The notes under the pieces were generated by a model. The model ran no database searches, had not been told where the DNA came from, and saw only the letters and a program-made list of their open reading frames with translations. A stretch of 53,439 nt of DNA from Bacillota bacterium (GTDB lineage Bacteria > Bacillota > Halanaerobiia > B1SED10-174): the NCBI GenBank assembly GCA_007122335.1, contig SKTZ01000008.1, forward strand, positions 1-53,439, in the 5' to 3' direction. The position numbers and the translations under genes were made by a program. This document shows, one piece after another, positions 26,447 to 33,974 of the stretch (position 1 is the stretch's first letter; every line of letters starts with the position of its first letter).

Positions 26447-26845
26447 ATGGGCGAGAATAAGATTAGAGTATTAATTGCCAAACCGGGTCTTGACGGGCAT
26501 GACCGTGGAGCTAAAGTTGTGGCACAGGCCTTAAGGGATGCGGGCATGGAAGTTATCTATACGGGTCTTCGCCGAACTCCAGATCAGATTGTTTCCGCTG
26601 CAGTTCAAGAAGATGTTCAGGTAATTGGCCTGAGTAGTCTTTCCGGAGCCCACAACCACCTCTTCAAAAAAGTTGCAGAACTGCTCCAGGAAAAAGGACA
26701 CGAAGATATTCTGCTGATTGGAGGAGGAATTATTCCAGAGAAAGATAGAAAACAACTGGAGGATGTTGGGTTTGATCGGATTTTCTCTCCTGGCACTTCA
26801 ACAGAAGATATCGTTTCCTATATAAAGGAAAAGGTAAATGGGTAA
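26447..26845 (+). CDS. mutB: Methylmalonyl-CoA mutase, cobalamin-binding small subunit
   Basis: This 132-residue B12-binding domain has the DxHxxG motif at Asp16-Gly-His18-Asp-Arg-Gly21, where His18 is the lower cobalt ligand. The SxL motif (GLSSLSGAH near residue 65) and the GG motif (LIGGGIIP near residue 87) complete the site. A separate small subunit is common in anaerobes and archaea. The ribosome site is AGGAGG. The end overlaps meaB by 8 nt. Confidence 0.94.
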   Translation: MGENKIRVLIAKPGLDGHDRGAKVVAQALRDAGMEVIYTGLRRTPDQIVSAAVQEDVQVIGLSSLSGAHNHLFKKVAELLQEKGHEDILLIGGGIIPEKDRKQLEDVGFDRIFSPGTSTEDIVSYIKEKVNG

Positions 26846-27788
26846 TCAGGTAAATGAACTGGCCCGGGGAATAATTGCTGGTGAAGAAAAAGCCCTTGCT
26901 AAAGGTCTAACCTTTATCGAAAATAGAAAAAGTGGTTACCGAGAACTTCTTGATTCCATTTACCCCGAGGTCAGGTCCTGTCCAATCTGGGGCCTTACTG
27001 GAGCTCCAGGGGTGGGTAAAAGCACCATTACTAATTATCTGGTAGATAGTTTGGCCAACAGGTCTGAGAGAATTGGGGTCATTGCCGTAGATCCGACCAG
27101 TCCCTTTTCCGGAGGAGCCATTCTCGGAGATCGGGTTCGAATGATGGACTTGGCTGGAAGAGAAGGGATCTTCATTCGCAGCATGGCTTCCCGAGGCGCC
27201 TTGGGTGGGCTTAGCCCTGCAATAATGGACGCAGTTTCTTTGTATCAAGCCTTTGGAGTTGATAGGATCCTGGTGGAAACCGTTGGTGTGGGCCAATCGG
27301 AAACAGATATTGTATCTCTTGCTGATACTGTAGCAGTAATAATGATGCCCGGGACAGGAGACGATGTTCAAACTATTAAGGCTGGTTTACTGGAAATCGG
27401 CGATATTTTTGCCGTAAACAAGGCTGATCTGGAGGGAGCGGAAACTCTCGCGGGATTATTGCAAAGTATGCTTTCTTCCCGGAATGGGGATGAAAAATGG
27501 GTCCCTCCTGTAATTAAGCTGGTTGCCAGCCAGGGGCAGAATCTTGATACCCTGCTTGAGAAATTTCTGGATCACCAGAAGAGCCTTGAAAAATCAGGCC
27601 AGAAAGAAAAGAAAGAAAAAATGAGAAATGAAATGGCCCTAAAAATGCACCTACAGGCTCGCTTTCAGGATCTATATCTGGGGCCGCTTCTGGGAACAGA
27701 AGACTGGGAAAAGGCTATTAAATCTATTAACAGGCGGGAAAAATCACCTGCTTATTGGGCAGAAAAATTGATTTCCAGGAGTGATTAA
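26838..27788 (+). CDS. meaB: MeaB/ArgK-type G-protein chaperone of methylmalonyl-CoA mutase
   Basis: MeaB is a GTPase that loads and protects adenosylcobalamin on the mutase. The P-loop GAPGVGKST spans residues 55-63, with [15 protein letters not shown] near 85-99, [13 protein letters not shown] near 177, and the G4 motif NKAD near 194. The length of 316 residues is normal. The 8-nt overlap with the small mutase subunit gene and the direct vicinity of the large subunit make the assignment firm. Confidence 0.95.
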   Translation: MGNQVNELARGIIAGEEKALAKGLTFIENRKSGYRELLDSIYPEVRSCPIWGLTGAPGVGKSTITNYLVDSLANRSERIGVIAVDPTSPFSGGAILGDRVRMMDLAGREGIFIRSMASRGALGGLSPAIMDAVSLYQAFGVDRILVETVGVGQSETDIVSLADTVAVIMMPGTGDDVQTIKAGLLEIGDIFAVNKADLEGAETLAGLLQSMLSSRNGDEKWVPPVIKLVASQGQNLDTLLEKFLDHQKSLEKSGQKEKKEKMRNEMALKMHLQARFQDLYLGPLLGTEDWEKAIKSINRREKSPAYWAEKLISRSD

Positions 27789-27789
27789 A

Positions 27790-28182
27790 ATGCATATAGA
27801 CCACATTGGTATTGCTGTATCCAATATTGAAGAGGCGGCGAAAGTTTATAATCTTATGGGTTTGGAAATTGTAAATATTGAAGAGGTTCCTTCCCAAAAA
27901 GTCCGGGTTGCCATGTTACCACTTGGGGAAAGCAAGATCGAACTATTAGAGCCAACTGACCCGGAAAGCCCCATTCAGAAATTCCTGGATAAAAAAGGGA
28001 GCGGAATTCACCACCTTGCTGTTTCCGTTGATGATGTGGCAGCCGAACTGGATAAATTAAAAGAACAAGGAATCAGGTTGATTAATGAGGAACCTGTTCC
28101 CGGGGCCGGGGGGGCCCTGATTGCCTTTGTCCACCCCAAGGAAACCCAGGGAGTTTTATTAGAATTATGCCAGCATGAGTAG
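27790..28182 (+). CDS. mce: Methylmalonyl-CoA epimerase
   Basis: The enzyme interconverts (R)- and (S)-methylmalonyl-CoA, joining the mutase to the decarboxylase. The 130-residue protein is a glyoxalase/VOC fold with metal-binding residues in HIDHIGIAV at the start, GIHHLAVSVDDV near residue 75, and LLELCQ at the end. ATG 27790 is favoured over GTG 27781 because AGGAGTG at 27776-27782 is spaced 7 nt from it. Confidence 0.94.
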   Translation: MHIDHIGIAVSNIEEAAKVYNLMGLEIVNIEEVPSQKVRVAMLPLGESKIELLEPTDPESPIQKFLDKKGSGIHHLAVSVDDVAAELDKLKEQGIRLINEEPVPGAGGALIAFVHPKETQGVLLELCQHE

Positions 28183-28194
28183 AGGAGAGTGAGT

Positions 28195-29742
28195 ATGAAA
28201 GCAAAAAAAGGAGAAACCCTGCAGTCACTTAAGGAAAGGGCTAAACTTGGCGGGGGTAGTGAAAAAATAAAATCCCAGCATGAAAAAGGGAAGTTAACAG
28301 CCCGACAGAGGTTGGAAAAACTGCTTGATCCTGATTCTTTTATGGAAATTAACCTTTTTACTGCTCACAGGTCAACAGATCTAGGAATGGAAGGCCGGGA
28401 AGTTCCGGGAGAAGGGGTAGTAACAGGTTCTGGGACGGTTAACGGACAACTGGTATTTGTTTTTGCCCAGGATTTCACTGCAATGGGGGGAACTCTTGGA
28501 GAAGCTCACGCAAAAAAAATAGTAAAAATAATGGATCTGGCCCTGGAAAATGGAGCTCCGATAATTGGTTTGAATGATTCAGGAGGGGCAAGGATTCAGG
28601 AAGGCGTGGATGCCTTGGACGGCTATGGGGATATTTTCTACCGCAATACAATTGCCTCTGGAGTTATTCCCCAGATTGCTGCAATCCTTGGCCCCTGTGC
28701 CGGAGGAGCGGTTTATTCTCCAGCTCTCATGGATTTTACTTTTATGGTGGAAGGAATAAGCCAGATGTTTATAACCGGTCCTCAGGTAGTGAAAGCCGTT
28801 ACAGGGCAGGAAGTCTCTCCTGAAGAACTGGGTGGAGCAGCAACTCACAATCAGCTCAGTGGAGTTGCCCACTTTAACAATGCTGATGAAGAATCCTGCT
28901 TGAATGCTATCCGGGAATTATTGAGCTATTTACCTGCAAACAATATGGAAAATCCACCCGAAACCCAAACCGAAGAACCACCTGCTCCAGGACCTCAGGG
29001 GATTAGGGATATTGTTCCTGAGGATCCCAAGCGACTATATGATATGAAAGAGGTAATAAGGCTGATAGTCGATGGGGGCTACTTTTTTGAAGTCCATCCC
29101 TATTTTGCCCCGAATATTATTGTTGGTTTTGCCCGCCTGGGTGGAAAATCTGTAGGAATAGTTGCCAATCAACCCAAAGACAAAGGTGGAGTTTTAGATA
29201 TTGATTCCTCTGATAAAGCTTCGCGTTTTATCAGGTTTTGTGATGCTTTCAATATTCCCCTGGTTAATCTGGTGGATGTTCCGGGTTATCTTCCGGGAAC
29301 CGAACAGGAATATGGGGGTGTAATTCGCCACGGGGCGAAACTTCTCTATGCTTATTCCGAGGCTACAGTTCCCAAGGTAACTTTAATTGCTCGTAAGGCC
29401 TACGGAGGGGCTTTTGTGGCCATGTGTAGCCAGGCTCTGGGGGCAGACTTTGTTTTTGCCTGGCCTAACGCGGAAATTGCTGTTATGGGGCCTGAGGGAG
29501 CGGCAAACATAATTTACCGGAAAGAAATTAAAGGGGCAGAAAATCCTGAAGAAGTAAGGCAGGAAAAAATAAAAGAATATCGGGAACTTTTTGCCAATCC
29601 CCTTGTGGCAGCCAGGCGGGGTATGGTTCACGATATCATCGAATATGAAGCAACCCGGGCCCGTTTAATTTATTCCCTGGACCTTTTATCCTGCAAAAAG
29701 GTTTCCCGGCCGCCCAGGAAACACGGTAATTTTCCGGTTTAA
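28195..29742 (+). CDS. mmdA: Methylmalonyl-CoA decarboxylase alpha subunit (carboxyltransferase)
   Basis: This 515-residue carboxyltransferase moves CO2 from (S)-methylmalonyl-CoA to biotin, giving propionyl-CoA. Both crotonase-like halves are visible: GLNDSGGARIQEG near residues 124-136 with GPCAGGAVYSPAL near 166, and DVPGYLPGTEQEYGG near 361 with ARKAYGGAFVAM near 400. The family also includes propionyl-CoA carboxylase beta subunits. The three following genes are pump subunits, so MmdA is the better reading. ATG 28195 is chosen because GAGGAG at 28182-28187 fits it; an in-frame GTG at 28189 is too close. Confidence 0.92.
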   Translation: MKAKKGETLQSLKERAKLGGGSEKIKSQHEKGKLTARQRLEKLLDPDSFMEINLFTAHRSTDLGMEGREVPGEGVVTGSGTVNGQLVFVFAQDFTAMGGTLGEAHAKKIVKIMDLALENGAPIIGLNDSGGARIQEGVDALDGYGDIFYRNTIASGVIPQIAAILGPCAGGAVYSPALMDFTFMVEGISQMFITGPQVVKAVTGQEVSPEELGGAATHNQLSGVAHFNNADEESCLNAIRELLSYLPANNMENPPETQTEEPPAPGPQGIRDIVPEDPKRLYDMKEVIRLIVDGGYFFEVHPYFAPNIIVGFARLGGKSVGIVANQPKDKGGVLDIDSSDKASRFIRFCDAFNIPLVNLVDVPGYLPGTEQEYGGVIRHGAKLLYAYSEATVPKVTLIARKAYGGAFVAMCSQALGADFVFAWPNAEIAVMGPEGAANIIYRKEIKGAENPEEVRQEKIKEYRELFANPLVAARRGMVHDIIEYEATRARLIYSLDLLSCKKVSRPPRKHGNFPV

Positions 29743-29754
29743 GGAGGAAGAGAA

Positions 29755-30081
29755 ATGCCTGATTTAACTGCTGGTTGGGAAATAATAATCCTCGGGACGG
29801 GGACCGTTTTTGTTGCTTTAATATTCCTTGGCCTGGTAGTTGTGGGATTAGAGAAAATTTTTGGACCTAAAACCCCTCCCCCGGCCCGGGATGAACACCT
29901 TACCGGGCAAGATGAGGAGGAAAAAACTGAACCACCGATCGCAGCAATAACTGCTGCTATTCATGCTTACAGGGGCGATGACAGGTTTAAGATAATTAGG
30001 GTCAGCCATCGTGGTGAAGAGTGGGCCCGGAGGGGCCGTCAGGAACTTATTAATAATAAACCAGAATGGAAAGGAAGTTAA
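29755..30081 (+). CDS. mmdD: Na+-pump decarboxylase gamma-type (OadG) subunit
   Basis: The 108-residue protein has one N-terminal membrane helix (about residues 9-33, ILGTGTVFVALIFLGLVVVG), a Pro/Glu-rich linker and a short basic C-terminal region. This is the layout of OadG/MmdD subunits, which hold the biotin carrier and carboxyltransferase to the membrane subunit. IAAITAAIHAYRG near residues 63-75 is widely conserved in the family. The ribosome site is AAGGAGGAAG. It lies between mmdA and mmdC as in other pump operons. Confidence 0.85.
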   Translation: MPDLTAGWEIIILGTGTVFVALIFLGLVVVGLEKIFGPKTPPPARDEHLTGQDEEEKTEPPIAAITAAIHAYRGDDRFKIIRVSHRGEEWARRGRQELINNKPEWKGS

Positions 30082-30089
30082 GACCAGGC

Positions 30090-30473
30090 ATGAAAAAATA
30101 CAGAATTAGAGTAAATGGTGAGGAATACGAGGTTGAGGTTGAGGAAATCAAGGAAGGCGGAGAAAAGCAAACCTCTTTTGTTGAAAAATCCCCTGTTTCT
30201 TCTGCCCCTGCTGCTCCAAAAACTCAGGAAAAAAAGAAGGCAGTGCAGAGTAGTGGCATACCCGGAGAAGTAAAGGCACCCATGTCCGGAAAGGTTTTGA
30301 AAGTAACCGTAAAAACAGGGGATGAAGTTACCAAAGGTCAGGTGCTTATGATCCTCGAAGCGATGAAAATGGAAAACGAAATTACCGCGAACGCTGATGG
30401 GAAAATCAAAGAAATTAAAGTAAATGAGGGAGCTTCCGTTAATCCAGGAGATATTCTTGTAATTTTGGAGTAG
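30090..30473 (+). CDS. mmdC: Biotin carboxyl carrier subunit of methylmalonyl-CoA decarboxylase
   Basis: The 127-residue protein carries biotin on Lys93 in EAMKMENEI within a C-terminal lipoyl/biotinyl domain (about 57-127). A Pro/Ala-rich swinging linker (about 33-55) precedes it, and the N-terminus begins MKKYRIRVNGEEYEVEVEEI. I start at ATG 30090 because this matches the family start; an in-frame ATG at 30066 lies within mmdD and would add eight unusual residues. It shuttles carboxybiotin from MmdA to MmdB. Confidence 0.93.
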   Translation: MKKYRIRVNGEEYEVEVEEIKEGGEKQTSFVEKSPVSSAPAAPKTQEKKKAVQSSGIPGEVKAPMSGKVLKVTVKTGDEVTKGQVLMILEAMKMENEITANADGKIKEIKVNEGASVNPGDILVILE

Positions 30474-30484
30474 GGGGAAAATTA

Positions 30485-31615
30485 ATGGAACTTGCAATAG
30501 ATAGTTTCTGGCAGAGCACAGGTTTTGCCAATATGACCTGGCAGCAAATGGTTATGGTTGCAGTGGCCGGGGTTCTGTTATATCTTGCGATAAAGAAAAA
30601 ATATGAACCTCTTTTGCTCATCCCGATCAGTTTTGGGGTAATAATGGTCAATTTACCCCTGACCGGAATTATGGCCCCACCCCAGGGGGGTGAGGTAGGG
30701 GGTTTGCTTTATTACCTTTACCAGGGAACCAGTCTGGGTATTTATCCCCCCCTTATTTTTATTGGGGTTGGAGCCTGGACGGATTTCGGCCCTCTGCTGG
30801 CCAATCCAAAAACCATGTTGCTCGGTGCAGCAGCCCAGTTTGGGATTTTCACCACCATTTTGGGCGCTCTTGCGGTGGGTTTTCAACCCTTTCAAGCTGG
30901 AGCAATTGGGATAATAGGCGGGGCAGATGGGCCAACAGCTATTTTTACTGCAGCGAATCTGGCCCCGGAACTTTTGGGGCCGATAGCTGTTGCAGCGTAT
31001 TCTTACATGGCCCTGGTTCCTGTAATCCAGCCGCCCATAATTAAATTATTAACCAATGATACCGAACGAAAAGTTAGAATGGGCCAGTTAAGAGAGGTTT
31101 CTCAGAAAGAAAAGATAATTTTTCCTGTTGCCGTAACCATTCTAACAGGCTTACTTATTCCCGCCTCAATTCCCTTAATCGGTTCTTTAATGTTTGGTAA
31201 CCTTTTGAAGGAATCCGGTGTGGTTGACCGGTTACTGCAAACGGCCCGGGATTCTCTGGTTAATATAGTAACCATCTTTTTGGGCCTTACTGTTGGAGCG
31301 ACTGCAACTGCGGAAAATTTCCTTGTTTGGGAAACAATCCAGATTATTTTGTTGGGCCTCTTTGCCTTTTCAGTTGGTACTTTTTCAGGGGTTGTTTTGG
31401 GCAAAATTATGTACAGGTTGACCGGAGGGAAAATCAACCCCCTTATTGGTTCCGCCGGTGTATCTGCGGTTCCAATGGCAGCCCGGGTCAGCCAAAAACT
31501 TGGTTTAGAAGCGGATGGAGACAATCACCTTTTAATGCACGCCATGGGACCTAATGTGGCCGGTGTTATTGGTTCGGCCGTTGCCGCTGGGGTAATATTA
31601 TCTCATTTTGGCTAG
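30485..31615 (+). CDS. mmdB: Na+-translocating methylmalonyl-CoA decarboxylase, beta membrane subunit
   Basis: This 376-residue integral membrane protein has about nine to eleven helices and decarboxylates carboxybiotin while exporting Na+. The ion-binding aspartate appears as Asp148 in GGADGPTAIF, corresponding to the essential aspartate of Klebsiella OadB. GLTVGATATAENFL and GSAGVSAVPMAARV are further signatures. It makes decarboxylation energy-conserving and argues that the operon runs toward propionyl-CoA. GGAGTAGGGGG precedes the ATG. Confidence 0.94.
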   Translation: MELAIDSFWQSTGFANMTWQQMVMVAVAGVLLYLAIKKKYEPLLLIPISFGVIMVNLPLTGIMAPPQGGEVGGLLYYLYQGTSLGIYPPLIFIGVGAWTDFGPLLANPKTMLLGAAAQFGIFTTILGALAVGFQPFQAGAIGIIGGADGPTAIFTAANLAPELLGPIAVAAYSYMALVPVIQPPIIKLLTNDTERKVRMGQLREVSQKEKIIFPVAVTILTGLLIPASIPLIGSLMFGNLLKESGVVDRLLQTARDSLVNIVTIFLGLTVGATATAENFLVWETIQIILLGLFAFSVGTFSGVVLGKIMYRLTGGKINPLIGSAGVSAVPMAARVSQKLGLEADGDNHLLMHAMGPNVAGVIGSAVAAGVILSHFG

Positions 31616-31629
31616 GAAAGGAGGTTTTA

Positions 31630-31656
31630 ATGGGGAGTTTTCGTCTTGAATTTTGA
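31630..31656 (+). other. Eight-codon mini-ORF with a strong ribosome site
   Basis: ATG 31630 opens an 8-codon frame (MGSFRLEF) ending at TGA 31656. It is preceded by a perfect AAAGGAGG at 31617-31624 with 5-nt spacing. It lies in the 81-nt gap between mmdB and the glutamate dehydrogenase gene. It may be a leader peptide or only a remnant; nothing shows that it is functional. Confidence 0.3.
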
Positions 31657-31696
31657 GGAATTTTAGTAATTAATAAAAAAAGAGGTGAATTAATTA

Positions 31697-32944
31697 ATGG
31701 AAGAAAGTCTTAACGTCTATGAAATTGTTCAACAGCAGCTAGCAGTAGCGGCTCGGGAACTGGACTTAGATCCAGGAGTGCATGACCTTTTAAAAGAACC
31801 GATGCGCGTTTTCACCTGTTCAGTTCCGGTAAGGATGGATGATGGTTCTGTAAAGGTTTTTACCGGCTATCGCTGTCAGCATAATGATGCTCTTGGACCG
31901 ACCAAAGGGGGACTTCGTTTCCATCCTGATGTTGCAATGGATGAAACAAAAGCCCTTGCTGCCTGGATGACCTTTAAATGCGCCCTTGTTGGAATACCAT
32001 ATGGTGGGGGTAAAGGTGGAGTTCAGGTTAATCCCAAGGAACTCTCCCGCAGGGAGATCGAGAGATTGTCCCGTAACTTTATCCGTGCCCTTGCTCCAAT
32101 AGTTGGTCCGGATAAAGACATTCCTGCTCCTGATGTTTATACCAACCCCCAGATAATGGCCTGGATGATGGATGAGTATAGCCAGTTAAAAGGGGTAAAC
32201 GTTCCAGGGCTTTTAACCGGTAAACCGATTATTCTGGGTGGTTCTGAAGGCCGTGAAGAAGCCACTGCTCGTGGTTGTGTAATCGTGGTGCGGGAAGCTG
32301 CAAAAGCAATTGGCATGGACCTTAACGGAGCAACAGTTGTAATACAGGGTTATGGAAACGCAGGAAGCGCTGCCGGACGCCTCTTAAAAGAGCTCGGAGC
32401 AAAAATTATTGCAGCTAACGATTCTTCCGGAGGAGTTTATAACCCCGATGGGTTTGATCCCGTTGAATTGAAAGAACATAAGGAGCGAGTGGGCTCAGTA
32501 AAGGGCTTCCCCGGCTGCAACGAAATCTCCAATAAGGACCTGTTAGAATTAGAGTGTGATATTCTGATTCCGGCAGCCCTGGAAAATGTAATTACTACCA
32601 AAAATGCTGCTAACATAAAGGCCAAAATAATTGGGGAAGCAGCAAACGGACCGACAACTCCTAAAGCAGATGAAATTCTTGATGAAAAAGGAGTTCTGGT
32701 TCTTCCCGATATTCTGGCCAATGCTGGTGGAGTTACCGTTTCCTACTTTGAATGGGTCCAGAACCTGATGAATTTTTACTGGGCAGCTGACGAAGTGAAA
32801 GAAAAGCTGGAAAAAATAATGGTCAAGGCTTTCAAAAATGTATACAATTCCTACCTTGAAAATGATGTTAACATGAGAATAACTGCATATATGGTTGCAA
32901 TAAAACGCCTTGACGAAGCAATGCGACTCAGGGGCTGGGTATAA
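31697..32944 (+). CDS. gdhA: Glutamate dehydrogenase
   Basis: The enzyme deaminates glutamate to 2-oxoglutarate and ammonia with NAD(P)+, or the reverse. The 415-residue sequence is of the hexameric short type. The substrate region is GPTKGGLRFHPDV with the catalytic-lysine region KCALVGIPYGGGKGGV near residues 95-110. The Rossmann motif is VIQGYGNAGSAAG near 215, and ANAGGVTVSYFEWVQN near 341 is conserved. Cofactor choice is not clear by eye. It is the last gene before the terminator at 32952, so it is probably cotranscribed with kor, mut and mmd and feeds 2-oxoglutarate to KorDABC. Confidence 0.94.
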   Translation: MEESLNVYEIVQQQLAVAARELDLDPGVHDLLKEPMRVFTCSVPVRMDDGSVKVFTGYRCQHNDALGPTKGGLRFHPDVAMDETKALAAWMTFKCALVGIPYGGGKGGVQVNPKELSRREIERLSRNFIRALAPIVGPDKDIPAPDVYTNPQIMAWMMDEYSQLKGVNVPGLLTGKPIILGGSEGREEATARGCVIVVREAAKAIGMDLNGATVVIQGYGNAGSAAGRLLKELGAKIIAANDSSGGVYNPDGFDPVELKEHKERVGSVKGFPGCNEISNKDLLELECDILIPAALENVITTKNAANIKAKIIGEAANGPTTPKADEILDEKGVLVLPDILANAGGVTVSYFEWVQNLMNFYWAADEVKEKLEKIMVKAFKNVYNSYLENDVNMRITAYMVAIKRLDEAMRLRGWV

Positions 32945-32951
32945 GAAAGAA

Positions 32952-32984
32952 AAGGGTCTTGATTATAAATCAAGACCCTTTTTT
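32952..32984 (+). terminator. Intrinsic terminator after gdhA
   Basis: A 13-bp perfect stem AAGGGTCTTGATT/AATCAAGACCCTT (32952-32964 and 32968-32980) with a 3-nt loop ends in a run of six T. It closes the 11-kb operon. Confidence 0.95.
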
Positions 32985-32986
32985 AG

Positions 32987-33015
32987 TTGACAGTTCAAAA
33001 TACCTTGTATAAGAT
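32987..33015 (+). promoter_or_regulatory. Promoter upstream of sfsA-metK
   Basis: A perfect TTGACA (32987-32992), a 17-nt spacer and TAAGAT (33010-33015) form a strong vegetative promoter. It starts only 2 nt after the T-run of the gdhA terminator. The predicted transcript begins near 33022, about 250 nt before sfsA. Confidence 0.8.
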
Positions 33016-33272
33016 AAATGTAGGTATTTTTTGGGAAGAGTTTGGAGTTTAGTAAATTATTATGTTGATTTTTACCGAAGCAAGATGACAGAAGAGAAAA
33101 GCTTTTTTTCTTCCCCATAAAAAACCTGGAATAGAGCAAAATGATTTTTGAAGTCTTATGGTTTTTTCGCCCGGGATTAAAAAAATACCGAGGAATAACC
33201 CTGCAAATTATTAGCTTTCTGGAAACAAAAAAGTTTTTATTTGTTTAAATTAACCTGAACAGAGGTAAAAAA
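33016..33272 (+). other. Long A/T-rich untranslated leader of sfsA, content unexplained
   Basis: No gene is visible in this stretch; the only frames are of about ten codons without ribosome sites. GGGAAGA (33033-33039) can pair with TCTTCCC near 33109-33116. The same 3' segment can instead form a local hairpin with GAAGAGAAAA (about 33091-33100). No SAM-I, T-box, 6S or other riboswitch consensus known to me fits, although metK lies downstream. It could be a leader with regulatory structure, a small RNA, or plain spacer. Confidence 0.35.
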
Positions 33273-33974
33273 ATGGAATATAACAAATTAACACCGGCAA
33301 TATTGCTGGAAAGGGAAAACCGATTTGTTGCAAAAGTAAGAGTATGGGGGCAAACCCAACTGGCTCATGTTCCCAATACGGGCCGGCTTGAAGAACTAAT
33401 GCAACCGGGAACAAGAGTGTATTTGGAGCCAGTCCAAAACAAACAAAGAAAAACCCTCTGGGACCTGGTTCTGGTCAGGGGTCCTGAAAGTATTGTCGCA
33501 GTGGATTCACGGCTTTCCACACTGCTTTTCGCTGAAGCCCTTGCTGAGAAAAAAATAAAGGAATTTCAAGGAGCAACTATAGAAAAAAAAGAAATTACCT
33601 TTGGTAAAAGCAGGCTTGATTTCAAGCTTTCTTCCCCCCAGGGGCCGGTGTATGTGGAAGTGAAATCAGTGAATCTGGTCCAAAATGGTCGTGCTCTCTT
33701 TCCGGATGCACCCACGGCAAGAGGAGCAAGACATATTGATGAATTAATTAAAGCCCAAAGTAATGGTTCGAGGGGGGCGTTGTTTTTCTCCGTGCAGAGA
33801 GAGGATGGCAATGCTTTTTCTCCACACTATGAAATGGATCCTGTTTTTGGACAGAAAGTTGAAGAAGCATATAAGGCTGGAGTAATGGTTGTGGCCTACA
33901 AGTGTGAAATTAACATACCCCAGATTACCTTGAAAGAAAGTATTGAAGTAAAACTAAACAAAGTGGGTGATTAA
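33273..33974 (+). CDS. sfsA: SfsA family protein (sugar fermentation stimulation protein homologue)
   Basis: SfsA proteins have an OB-like N-terminal domain and a PD-(D/E)XK-like nuclease domain; the E. coli protein was linked to maltose metabolism and nucleic acid binding. The 233-residue product has the conserved AHVPNTGRLEELM near residues 31-43, KSRLDF near 110, and VYVEVKSVNLVQ near 125, where Glu and Lys form the nuclease-like site. FPDAPTARGARHIDEL near 146 is also a signature. Start ATG 33273 follows AGAGG. It is followed directly by metK, an unusual partner. Confidence 0.9.
   Translation: MEYNKLTPAILLERENRFVAKVRVWGQTQLAHVPNTGRLEELMQPGTRVYLEPVQNKQRKTLWDLVLVRGPESIVAVDSRLSTLLFAEALAEKKIKEFQGATIEKKEITFGKSRLDFKLSSPQGPVYVEVKSVNLVQNGRALFPDAPTARGARHIDELIKAQSNGSRGALFFSVQREDGNAFSPHYEMDPVFGQKVEEAYKAGVMVVAYKCEINIPQITLKESIEVKLNKVGD

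Noticed and set aside
26907-27371. A 154-codon frame on the - strand inside meaB
   Set aside because: It mirrors the conserved GTPase sequence and has no ribosome site or recognisable domain.
33001-33033. TACCT/AGGTA hairpin followed by a T-run near the sfsA promoter
   Set aside because: The stem is 5 bp with a 17-nt loop and contains the -10 box, so it is too weak to call a second terminator.
33016-33272. SAM riboswitch or T-box before metK
   Set aside because: The conserved SAM-I core and the T-box and specifier elements are not present; only generic A/T-rich pairing is seen.
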